This document shows, piece by piece, positions 48,062-59,645 of a stretch of DNA of 64,000 nucleotides. Location of the stretch: contig WIXG01000061.1 of the NCBI GenBank assembly GCA_009869945.1, forward strand, positions 220,136 to 284,135, in the 5' to 3' direction. The DNA comes from Mesaphorura yosii (taxonomy: Eukaryota > Arthropoda > Collembola > Poduromorpha > Tullbergiidae). The position numbers and the translations under genes are program-made. Every line of letters starts with the position of its first letter. Within the stretch, counting starts at the first letter, position 1. Under the pieces are notes generated by a model that searched no databases, was not told the origin of the DNA, and saw only the letters and a list, made by a program, of their open reading frames with translations.

Positions 48062-49602
48062 TGCAAAATATTTGTACGCAAAGAGACTGCATCTGCATCC
48101 GTGCGCGCAGATGAAATGGATTGAGAACATAGTGAAGGCAATGTTTGCCAACTTCTGATGGACCTTGAACTAGCTCATGGTTAGTTCTAAACTAGTACTA
48201 AGATTTTAGTTAGTATTCTTCTGGCTTCTGACTTGGCCTGAACATGAAGCGTAGTGTCACTCTTTAACAGGCCGCAGGCATTGGTGTCACGTCTCAATTC
48301 TATGCAATGGAGACGCTGAATTATGAATGAACAGCGAATATTTAATAAATGAGCACGTAATTAAGAAGTTAATCAGAACTCGTTCTTGCGTGATTTTCAT
48401 TAACGTTCAATTTGATCTTTGTTTACTTTTACGGGAAAGCAACACAGATTCGTCATTTTGTGTTAGCAATTAATTGGCTTCTGTCTTGCCAGAGAACAAT
48501 CTACTCGTACCCTTCTCCATTTTCTCCAGGAGCCCGTATGAATTCATCAAGACATGAACGATTGCTAATAAAAATTCATGAACTCAAAAGACATCCGACG
48601 CTAACAAACCAAGCAGAAGCAGGAATAGTTCAGAAGATGTGAAAGAGGAAGTAGCTCGTATATTCTTTGGCACAGACAATGCGGGCTTTGATAAACTGGA
48701 GAATTGGAAATGAATACGAATTGGAGCACGAGAAGGCGAGCCAGCCGAGAGATCCTCGGGTTGAATTGTGAGCACAGGGTATAAAATTACATTGTGTGAT
48801 TGATTTTTGACAGAGTTTGCATTTCCAATTTTGAATAGCGCGAGTATATTTGGATTCTTCGCCTGGATTCCTCGTCCGCATGACGCGAGCAGCGCCTAAA
48901 GACTAAGGACGCTGACGCAGTGTGTAAATACTGAGAAATTCAGTGAATAGGACGGGTAGATTTTGAGTTTACGCCGTGGATCACGTAAGCAGATGATAAA
49001 CAAGATTGAATATCGGCGTTGTTTTGTGTGTCTGTGCCTGTGACTCTGTGATTCGATCGTCTCATCGTTTGGAAGCATTTTCACTAGAAAAGATGTAAAT
49101 ACTTTCATAGTGTATCAACGGCCGTCTTTCGGTACGATGATCTGAGACAAATGTTTGCTCGCAGTCTTGGCGTATTTGCGTGTTTACTTCCATCAGACCC
49201 ACCGAAATTATGCAAACCATTCGCGAATCGGCAGTTGTTATTGCAGTAAACTCGCAAATTGGTTACTGGCGTACAGCGCGACGCAGGCATTAAATGTTTA
49301 TCCGCTCCATTCCGTTCACATTTGATTTATTTATGAGTACGCGTGTTTTGAGCTCATGGCTCATATTTCGCGTAGATCAATCTTGAGAGTCTGTGATGCA
49401 TGCTCTTGGCAGCAGCCGGGTGGATAACGAGATAGAAGTAGTTAATAGAAAGAGCAAGCAAGCAGGGCACGAACAAGAACAGAAGGCAGGGCAAAGTTTG
49501 ATTTCATCTTTTATTTCCACGTTTTCTCATTTTCACAGAAGGAAGTCGTCGTATCACGTCATCCTTACACGATATCTGAATTCACATCGAGGTCTGGCAG
49601 CC

Positions 49603-49610
49603 TATAAATA
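49603..49610 (+). promoter_or_regulatory. Orphan TATA-like box
   Basis: TATAAATA in GGCAGCCTATAAATACATCA. A very short ORF and an AATAAA (near 49691) follow within 90 bases, but no gene is evident. It may be chance in AT-rich DNA. Confidence 0.25.
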
Positions 49611-50131
49611 CATCAGACCTTCGCTCGCTCCGATGCTGCCACGTCTGACATTCCAGATCGCTTCTTCGTCATTCATATTTAAGTCTGTGTAAATAAACAG
49701 AAAGGACTCTGCTTTCTTTTTCTCGACAAATATTATTTTAAGCTCTGTAGATTGCAGTGCAGTAGTTACAATATCTTGAAATCGTAATCTCATCACGCCG
49801 TATTCAATTTGTGAGGAACAAGTTTACAGTTTCACTTTGGAGTCTGTACAACTTTCTTCGGTTGTGCTTGCGTATTTTGATACTCAGAAATTATTTAACG
49901 AAACACTGCGCTCGTTTGACGTTCACCCTCACATTCAGAAATTAAAGATTCACCTGCATTTTGCACTCCACGCGGAAATTGCGACATCGAAAGCGTCTTC
50001 GGCGAGTTCAGACATCATCTTGCTCCGATTGTCAAGCATTCATACAATTCAACGCTAAACTTTTATCACTGTAGTGGTTAATCTAATTAGCCTAAAGTCT
50101 AAAATAAATTTTCATTTTCAAAATTGCAAAG

Positions 50132-50182
50132 TGAAAGCTTAGATTTCTGAGAAGGGCTCAGCGACAGAAATCTAGGCTTTCA
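50132..50182. ncRNA. Hairpin of microRNA-precursor size
   Basis: Arms 50132-50149 and 50165-50182 pair over 18 positions with a single G-U wobble and no bulge, around a 15-base loop; a few more pairs are possible outside. No known microRNA seed was recognised. Since the hairpin is nearly symmetrical, strand is undecided. Expression is unknown. Confidence 0.3.
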
Positions 50183-51042
50183 TCTTCGTAGTCGCAAGTG
50201 TAGTACAAATTCGCCGACTTCTCCAAGCAAGCGAGAAACTTAAATTATTTACTATCTACACGAGTCGTGCCGGTTCCAGTTTCCAGTTGCTTTAATTATA
50301 GTACAAAGAGCACGAGTTTCGGTAAACTTTAGTTTTTACAAGCCTTGCCTTTATAAATATACATTTGACATCTTATGTTAAGAAGATTATCATATTCAAG
50401 TTTCTAAAGTACATTTTCGCCAATTTCTGGACTTTTATAGCACATATAAAATAGCTTCTCGTAAGTCAAGTGTCAAGTTGGAATTAGCACGGATCAAAAT
50501 GGAAACCTAATTTATATATGAGCTCATTGCCTTTCATTGCTGCCGAGATTCTTTCTTTACGCGTAAACAGCAGGGTAATTTAGTGAGAATTGAAGAGTCG
50601 CCGAATTTTCTGCTGGAATAATTTTAGACGTTGTTCCACGTGAGTCTTCTGCGTTCTGTCTCCAGTATTTGGAATCTGTCTTCGACCGTCAGTGTATATG
50701 TTGCCTGTGAAAGTAAAAACAGAAAGACAGTCAATGCAGTGCAGTAAGTCTGCAGTCAGTTGAACTGTAAATTGCACGTTTTCAATGCGGTGCGTCTGCT
50801 GCATGTTCCTCATGTTGCATGTTGTATAATGTCAGGTTGATAATAAAATCTAATAAGATCTCGTGAAGGAACGTGGAACGTGTCTCGTGAGTATTTCGAT
50901 CTCATCTCTACACATATCACATGCAAATTAGCATACTCGTGCCGTGCCACGCCGTATTCACTATTCACAGAACATGCGCTTCGCATAATGAACCAAGAAA
51001 CGTAGAGGATAGCTCGAGAATCTGAATTCTGAGGTCATCGAA

Positions 51043-51056
51043 TTCAGAATTCTGAA
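51043..51056. repeat. 14-base perfect palindrome with nearby inverted copy
   Basis: TTCAGAATTCTGAA reads the same on both strands. A close inverted copy, AATCTGAATTC, lies 15-25 bases upstream, so the stretch 51018-51056 can fold in more than one way. Confidence 0.6.
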
Positions 51057-54000
51057 ACTGAATTACTACTAGTAGAACAAGAGCATGTAATTCTGTCACT
51101 TGGAGGGAGCTACTTATAATAATGAAGTCCACAATCTCAGCTTCTGCCAGTTATAAAGTAGTCAGAATTTAGCCTGTCGTGTAATGAAAACATTTTATGC
51201 AAATCTGTTAATTAAATCCCCTCCGTTCCGCTTAATGACTGCATAAACACTAATTCCTGTACTAAAACTTAGACTGGAGCAACAGCAACGGCAATAACAC
51301 TCAAGACTGCTGGCTGCACTTCACTTCACTTCTTGTTGGAGAAAGTCTAATAAGTTTCATATTGCCCTCACTCTTTTATGTTATTAAAGACGGGAGGCTG
51401 AGGCTGGCCAGGCCACGGAAATATCTCCCGTGACGAAAAATCCCACGCAACGCAGCGCTGGAGACGTGAACCACTCACACAAGTCATTTAATCAACTCAA
51501 CTTTGCACAACAAGCAATGGCAGCCAGGTTTATTGCGCGATGGCGATACTTTCTCTCAAAACTTTCTCACTTTCTTCCAAAGTTAGTACGGCACCACGCA
51601 AACAACAAAGTCAGTACAAAACGATGTGGAAATATTACAGCTTTACTCTTCTGCGTAGAAGCAATTCGACGAGACAAAGCGCTTGTAATCCAAGGTTGTG
51701 CAGGGAAGAGAGCCATTAAATTAGCCTGATTCTGAACTCATTCCCTTTATTGCGTCAATTTAGTTTAACTCAATTAAATTATTATGCATGTGCTCAGTTT
51801 TCAGCATTCGCCTTTCGCTGGAACTTACGCCAAATTTTCTACTTGCTATTATTGACACTGCCATTGCGATTCCTAATGCATTTCTGATTTCCAACATTGC
51901 AAATTAGGTCTGAGTGCCGCGTGACTAGATTAGGCAGCTGAGCTAAGAACTTGAGTCCACATGCGAAACATTCGCGAATTAATGCGTGGGGGCATCGGTG
52001 AGTGGCATTTACAGCGTCCCACACTCAAACTAAATGCTAAATTCTCGTAGCTGATAAAAGGCGTCGGGCGTGTCTAAATTAAATTAAATTCGCATGCGAT
52101 CCGAGTAATTGGATGTGACAGGTTATTATAATTATACTTTAAATCCTTTCAGCGTCTCATTTTACTCGCAGACTGCGAATAAGCCTCACTTTGATAATAA
52201 GCTCACAGTAGAAAAGTTGAATCTGAGCCTGAAAATGACATTATCCAAGCAAAGGCACAACGCACAAAAGAAGTCCGCACCGCTTCGCTTTGCCTCTTCT
52301 TACGCCTGCAAGACTATCAAGACTTTATTTTGCGATTTCAAATTTTGCTTTTGTGTTGTCGGGCGGTAATCTGCTTGAATCACGCAGCGCATCGTGCGAC
52401 TTATGCAATGCAAATTCTCTGGTGTGTCATTGAATAATTCAGTTTATGCTTATTACACAACACCCATTCCAAGTTTACAAGTTTGCATCTGGCATGAAAG
52501 GGAAATCTCGCCTAAAATTATGTACTGGGCGTCGTCACACACTTCATTATCCCAAAGTGTGAAAAATTTATGACCTTTGCTCTCTTCACACTTTCACCGT
52601 GCCATTTGCCCTCGTCTTGTCTTTCTCAAGTATCTCAGTTCATAGCTCAACAATTCGTATGCGCATTTGTTGTATTTGGCTCTGAGGCGTTGAAGGATAC
52701 TCGAATTCACAAACGAAAACGTTAGAAGCTAACAGACAAGTGCACGCAGGTGAAAATTGCTTTGACAGTTTCGCCGTTTTGTAGGAGCTCGTGTATGTGT
52801 ATGGCAAAAGTTTAAGAATGACACACAGCATAAGCCAGGACGTATTTTTATCTGTCGCTCTTATCTGCAAGAGATATTTACTTACCATCGCTCCTCATCA
52901 TCGCTGTCCTCTCCCGGTGTTTGTGCTTTGCTCGTCTCTTCAAGGTGTCCGCTTTCACTCGCTCGCTGCCTGGTCTTTAAAAACTAAACTAAAAGTCAAC
53001 ATCATTCAGCGAGCGTTCAAGAACGTGCAGAGTGCAGGGCAGACAAACATCGCAAACGAGGTGCAGTGTATCATCGTAAATCCAGACGTGAAGGTGACGG
53101 TGATGGCTCTGACAAAACTGCTGTGCTGCATTGTCAAAGAGTGCAGTGTGGCAGGTAACCGAAAGGAAACGAGGAAGGAGAAGGAATTGTCACTGTCGAG
53201 AGACATTTTGTGACACTCACGTACGAAACGATATTGGACTTGGCCGCTGATTGTGATACAGAAAGGTGTTTCTGATACACCACGCCGTACAGTGTCGTGC
53301 AATAACAAAGGTTCGTTGCAAATTGCGTTGCAACTCATCCCTCGCTCGAGCTCTTGGGATTTTGTCTCGTTTAATGGTGTCTCTCCGGGTTTCTGGGAAA
53401 TGAGTGCGGCTGCCACAAGTAGTTAAGCCAGGAATGGATTTTGGTTTTAGTGTTGAAGGTTGATTCCCGTTGTTCTGATGCTCTGACAGGACAAACACTG
53501 TTCGTTCTCTGCTCAACTGCGTGCAAATGCTAAGTAGATGGCTTGAAGTTCGATAATTAACTTTGCTTGCTTGCCTTGCCTGCCTACCCGAGGCCTGGAA
53601 CTAAGCAGGTGTGCACTGATAAGTGGATTTCGGGAGTAATTTCGAGTACATTTTGCAGTAGAAATTCGACTGCTAAGTGAAAGCCTGCGGGGAATTCTCT
53701 CTACTCGACGCACTCGAATGTATCATCACACATACAAAGAGGACACGAGCGATGCAACGCAGCCAGGCAGCCGACAACTTCACTTTTATAATCTTTCACT
53801 CGAGTATTTCTGAGCCGGGATGAGTTGGTCCGATGGAGAAGTGAGTGATCTCGTCATGAATATTTGATGCAGTCAATGAATCCATCATCAAGCCATCTCT
53901 TTGCTCGTAATCAAATTTCACTCTCGCCATCTGGATCTGCACTGCAACCACACGGAAGCCGCATGCTTGTAGCAGTTCTTCGGATGAAGGAATCATTCGC

Positions 54001-54419
54001 ACATTACATAAACTTTTTCAGCAGAATTCCCACGCGAGAGACGAGTTTCAGTTTTGCTGTTGCTGTTTTGCAGGTGTTCAATATTTGATGCATTTGCCTC
54101 CAGCCTCTGCTTTTAGCAGCAATTCGCCGTCTGCAGTTTGTATTCACAGTCAAGAGTCTTCCAATTCGAACGTGTACGTGTCTTTGAAAATTAACCCTGG
54201 AGAGAGCGAACAAGTCGACGGACGCGTGGTGCCGTGCTGTTTCGCTGTCGGCGACGACGACGACGCTTCTTCAATTTCGGTTTCTTGCTCGTTTTCAGGA
54301 AATTCTTGGCTTGGGCCCGGGGCAGGTACGGAGACGACGGCAGTCGTCGTGGTCTTCCTCGTACTCGCAGTCGTAGTTTGCTGTGTCTTTGCCATTGCGC
54401 TGCGAGGAGTGAGCGAGGA

Positions 54420-55794
54420 TCAGAGAACAGTCTCGTTGGCCGTTGTGCATGTTCGTGGTCCATTGACCAACGAGTATCGCGAGGATCCTTCTCTTCTCCC
54501 GGCACCTCCTCGGATGAACATGTCCTTGAAGGTTTCACGGAACTGGCGACTCATCCCGCAGTAGATTGCTGTGAAAAATAAATCAATTTCAAGTTCGAAT
54601 GCATTTTGGTCGCGAAAATTTTGAAGGCTGCTTTACCGAAGTTGATAGGGTAGGTGAGAATGATGGTGAAGTTTGAGAATAGAATCAGGATCGTAGCCAG
54701 ATCGTAGTCGAGGAATTCTCGGACGGACGAGGAGAGAATGTGGAGGACAGTGAGCACTGCCAAGGGAATCTCGACGAGGAGGAAGACGGAGACGATGACG
54801 ATGAGCATCATCGTCGTACAGTTTGAGTCCCGCATCTTTTTGCACTCGGTACTCTTCTTATTGTCCTTAAATAATTTTTCGCGCTTGATTTGAGCCTGCC
54901 GCAGCGCTTTGAAGAGGAGCACGTTGAGAAAGATCAGCATGATGCAGGGTATCAGGTGAACGAAAGCGACGCGGAACCAGTAGTAAAAGTTGTAGTACAC
55001 GTCGGGCGTCACGATGTCACTCACCCAGTAAGCCATGTCGGGCTGACAGACGTGATACACTTGACCTTCCCACAGGACCGGAAAGGGCGTGAACACGTTG
55101 TCCACGAACCGAGTCGACTGGTGACACGAAGCCGCAAAAAATATTCCAAACACAACCTTCAGCACTCTGCAACAACATAAAACAAGAGCCCACGTTTGCA
55201 ATTAAGCGTTATCAAATCAATTGACTGCGTGCATGGTCGTAGTTATGGTTACCTCTTCATCGTGCAGCACGTCCTCGCCACAGGAGCGTGGCAGACGTAA
55301 ATGTATCGTTGTATCGCCAGGGCGAGGGTCAACCAAATGGACGCCGTGTGAAACAGGTTGGGTAGCACTTCGTGCATGTACGTCCAAGCGTAGCACGCCG
55401 ATACCGGGTAGAATGGCTTGTAGTGGTTTCCGAATGTGTACATGTAAAACAGCCACGGGGCCGGGAAGAGAACCGTAAACATGTCCGCGAGCGCCATGGC
55501 CAACAGCACGACGTTGGTCGGTGTTCGCATGTGACGTTTGGAGAGCACAATCACAATCAGAGTGTTTGCAATGAGGATAATCACAAACAAGAACGGCATG
55601 CAGTAGCCAAACAGCACCTGCGCGTAGCGGATCGGAAACAGAGTCGTGATGTTGAGATATGACCCGCAGATCTTCGCGGTTTCATTCGACTGAAACTGGG
55701 CCTCGTCGCTGCAGTTGACCGGGTCCATGTTGGCCGGATCCAGCCATGACAGGTTGGACTCTGACGGGTAGTCGGGAATCGAACTTTCCTCCAT
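54420..55794 (-). CDS. SPR: Sex-peptide / myoinhibitory-peptide receptor family GPCR
   Basis: Class A GPCR of the SPR family, whose ancestral ligands are myoinhibitory peptides (allatostatin-B). Three exons, 5' to 3': 55794-55253, 55166-54637, 54568-54420; 406 residues. The N-terminal outside region carries NxS/T sites. Seven hydrophobic helices are visible: TM1 from PFLFVIILIANTLIVIV, TM2 with LLAMALADMFTVLFPAP, TM3 ending in the family's QRYIYVCHAP instead of DRY. The TM7 motif TYPINFAIYCGMSRQFRETF spans the exon 2/3 junction. It ends in the conserved tail SSRYSLVNGPRTC...NETVL. Reading exon 2 past its donor gives a false stop near 54551; the GTAAAG donor and the CAG acceptor at 54569 restore the family sequence exactly in frame. 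The ATG at 55794 gives a normal N-terminus, but non-coding upstream exons may lie in the next 8 kb. Confidence 0.94.
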
Positions 55795-58700
55795 GCTTGT
55801 TAAATCATTTAATCGCTTGCGTGTTCTTTCAGGTTTCTTTTTGAATTGTAGAGAATATTTTGCTCCTTTGCGTTGTGAATTTCTGCACTTTCACCGTACT
55901 AAATTGAACGTGCGTGTTTTCAGACGAAGCAGCGGAAACCTGTCTGGCTTTGAGTGCGGTTTCGTGTATTATCTGATGCAAAGTTTGCAGTTTTTGCACA
56001 AAGGAGATCGCTGGCCGAATATTTTACAACTGTGTTTACACATGAATCCCCAACTTGACTCTGGTTCGCTGGAATTCTGAAACTACAATCTGGCCGAAGC
56101 TGAAGCCTCAGAAAGATTGTGCTTGTGTACTCGCTTTCACTGCAAAACGATTTCAAATTAAATCACTGAAATCACTGTGCATTTGATTTGGCCTTCAAGT
56201 TTGATGTGGAACGGAGCTTGATAAGTTTTAATGAGTTTGGTGTGGTTTGGAGTCCATAAAGACTTGTCAGCCAGTCAAACATGAAAATGACAGCCCGGCA
56301 GGATGCTCAACACCAGCAGTATTGAAATAATCCAGACTGAGGTGCCGAAACAGAGTTCATACGATTTGTAACCACAAAGTTCTCAGCACGATTCTTCTGA
56401 TGCGGCGGCACTTTTCTCTTTTCTGGGGTTATGACATTCTCAATTCTCATCAGAGCACTCATTCGCTCTTTGGAAACGTAAAACTTACGCTTCACGAGTC
56501 CACTTTCACAATTTTACACTCTTTTGCACGGAGAAAGCACAGGAAAGAGAGTCACGTATCCATCAAATAGTGAACTATAAATTTTTCATTGCTGCACTCG
56601 AAGACGGGCTGATTGAAGACCGTTTCAACGTTGCATATTCTCGAATCTGCTTTCTCCCGGTTCGGACGCGGCACAAAGTTTTCCAGTTCCAGAAACAGTC
56701 GCTTAATTAAATGACACACTTTTGACATTCGTCCGCTTTTGTCGGAGTGATTGAGTCGACATTCACAGGGAATCTCTCAATTGCTTTGCCAGACGGTCTC
56801 TTTCGATTCTAAAGTTTCACACTTCGACGGAAATGAAAAATTTGCTGCGGAAGGAAACAAAAGAGAAATTTTTGATAACTTGTCTGGCAAACATAGGACA
56901 GGTTTCAAACTGGAGGAAATATTCCAGATCAAACTTGAATGTTTTGTTGTACTTTCTGCGTCGTTGAATCTCAGGCCTCGTCTCTTTGTTTGAGCGTGGT
57001 CCCTGACTAACAGACGTGATGCGATGCACGAAGACGAGCAGAAGCGGCGAGTGACAAACACGATACGACACGGAGAAAGTAATTTCAGAAATTAGAATCA
57101 GATACACTTTAAACAGTTGCACACTTCCAATCTTGACAGCCACTTATTTTTATGCTTCAGTTGCCTGATTTGTTTATACATTCATTTGTTTCACTGTCTC
57201 ATACTTTTGTTCTTCAATCCAATTCTGGTGAAATCGTCGCGATCTTGCTTCAAAACTGTGCAGAGAAAACTCGTCGGTGTCCACCTGCTGAGGTTATAAA
57301 CGCCACGTGTAGAAGCCGCGTTGAAAAATCGAATGTCAAATTAAATCAGGTCTTTCCTGCAGCTTTTCCTGCAAACAGCAAAAGCAAACGAAAAAGCAAT
57401 GAATTCCATTATGTTTAAACCCACGAAGCCAAAGTATTTCTAAAGTGCCCTTGCCCAGTAGCCAAGCTTAAAAGGAAGTGGGCGAGACGAAAAAAAAATT
57501 ATTTCCACAATTCCGTGTTGCAGCTTTGGCTTTTAGCCTGAAGAAAGAAAAGAAGTTGGCAAGTTGGTATCGCATGGTTTGCGCGCTGCTTTTTCTGCAA
57601 CCAACTTTCGAAACTATGCGAAAGAAAATTGAGAATGCTGAGGATATTATTGCGAGACACGAGAAATCATTTTCCGAATTCCTCATAATTACATTGTGAC
57701 GACGATGGCGATAACCTCATCCGGCTGGCAACTGGGAACTTTCCTACGGCAACGGCCCACACGAAATTTATCGCAGAGGGTTACTTGTTACGCAATGGAG
57801 ACCATATAACGTAGTAGTTTAATGTCTAAGTCACTAATCACTTGTGGAAGTAGTCGGCAGGCTGCAGGCTCACTAATCACATTTCCAGAATGACACTCGA
57901 ACGATATAAATCAAGCTATTCACCAATAAACTCCAACTTTCCACATTTCTTTCGTTCAAGGGTATACTTCTTCAAAAGCTCCGCTCCCTCGTCATTTGGC
58001 AAGCTTCTTTCTTTAATTCCGGAACGCAGAATTACTGTGCCCTGCTAGAAATTTATTAATTTCTGCAGTCATTCGGCTGTCATTAGTCACATCGATTTTC
58101 TCTCTTCGGTTTTTCGATAATGTGACGGCTGTACAGAATTTAAGCTAGGAGAGTCGAAGTGAAGAGGCAAAAATAGTAATTACGGCTCATTACGCAATGG
58201 CAATGGCTTCTAACTTGCGTCTGTGGCTTTCTGTCATTTCACTTTCAGAATCAGACGTCAGCGGAACAGAAGACTCTCATCAACTCACTGAAGCGAGAGG
58301 TTGGCCCTCACAATGGCCGAGCTTGGGCGTTGATTCGCAAGAAATCAGGCGTGCGCGTGCTGAAAGGTAACAATTAGAATCCTCGAAGAAAGGAATCACG
58401 GCGCACGGCACGGCACAGTGAATCGAGGAAAAGTGGAGGGTTGCGTTGCGTGGCGTGAACGTGAAAGGATTCGGACGCAATGTTTGACCAATTTGATTTA
58501 TTGTTGGCCGCTGGCGTGCGAACCTGGAAAAGTGTAGGCTTCTCAGACACGAATGACGGCCGCCCAGCAACAGCAAGAAGCAACACTGACGAGCCAAGAC
58601 AAGGCTAAAACGAAAACAAATAAACGGAGAACGAGCATGACGCGAAGATGCGATGGCGATCTAACATCCTGCAAAATTAGAAGCACGTTTCGCACAGCAC

Positions 58701-59611
58701 GGCGGAGTGAAGCCTTCAGTTTCATGCCAAAAGGAACTTTTGCGCCCAGCATGTGGTTGAGGAAGGTTCTTATAAATCTTCCAAAATGAAGACACACAGA
58801 AAATGCGAAGACCGGCTGAGGCTTTCTCTTGAAGAATGGAATTTGCCCCACACACGAATGGCGAATAGTCGAATTAGCCTGCCCGCCTGGTCATTAATAA
58901 ATACAAGAATGCTTTCAGACTCGCCAGCACAATTAAACTCACATGAGAAGAAATGAACTGCTCATAAAATCGTTCTAATGATCGGAGAATGAAGGATGGA
59001 ATCTCACGCGTGCGCGTGCTGCTTTCTCGTCGTCTCAATTGCCATTTCGCATTTCCAGACAGTTCCCTCCTCCATTTTATGTGCTCTGCTAAATGCATGC
59101 ACGTTCGTCTTCATAAATTTGGCTGCCATCGGTAGTATTAAACAGATCGTTTCGGCTGAAGCAGAATGAGACTGTCTCACATAAAACTCCTCCATAAAAC
59201 GGACACTAAAGGCTTTAAATGCACATGGCTCCACTGCCTCGTCCCCGACATTACGCTGATTGCGGCATTCGCATGCCTCGCCACTCACATTCGCATTCTC
59301 TTGTAAACATTTACGATGTTTGGTCTAAATAAAATCGACAGATCTGGATTCTTCCTCCGCCTATTTAGATAAGCTAATGCCTCCGAAATGTCATGCCCGT
59401 TGCATTTCGCGCAATATCAACTGAGTGAGAGTCTGCGCGAAATATAATCAAACGAAACGAATCGCGAGTGCAAATTCTACGAAGCCATCACATCGTCTGA
59501 GTTCAAAACCAGACAAAACAAAAGACTGGATTTTGGATGTGCTCACTATTTTTGCATTTCGCGATACGCTTGGCGTAATTTACTATTCATGAAAGCAATC
59601 GAGCTTGGCTT

Positions 59612-59645
59612 GTAATTATCGGAATTTGAGGATTCCGATAATTAC
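59612..59645. repeat. Perfect 14-bp inverted repeat with 6-base loop
   Basis: GTAATTATCGGAAT (59612-59625) and ATTCCGATAATTAC (59632-59645) are exact reverse complements separated by TTGAGG. Confidence 0.95.

Larger units (their letters stand above)
47869..54419. other. Gene-poor region, 48-54 kb
   Basis: About 6.5 kb. An AATAAA at 48056-48061 closes the FAM234-like gene. A TATA-like site lies at 49603, a microRNA-like hairpin at 50132-50182 and a palindrome at 51043-51056. ORFs of 99 codons (49393-49692) and 140 codons (52791-53213) show no family resemblance. The right end, 54100-54419, is GC-rich and should be the SPR-family 3' UTR. Confidence 0.5.

Noticed and set aside
49393-49692. 99-codon ORF overlapping the orphan TATA-like site
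   Set aside because: The TATA-like site lies inside the ORF and no domain is visible.
52791-53213. 140-codon ORF on the + strand, with a donor-like CAG|GTAACC near 53154
   Set aside because: No family resemblance, no partner exons, and an equally long ORF on the opposite strand.
54085-54564. 159-codon + strand ORF antisense to the last receptor exon
   Set aside because: Shadow of the receptor tail and its GC-rich 3' UTR; no splice or family support.
54551-54636. Read-through end of receptor exon 2, giving a tail ending SQQSTAG
   Set aside because: It breaks the conserved YPINFAIYCGMSRQF motif; the GTAAAG donor at 54636 and the acceptor at 54569 restore it in frame.
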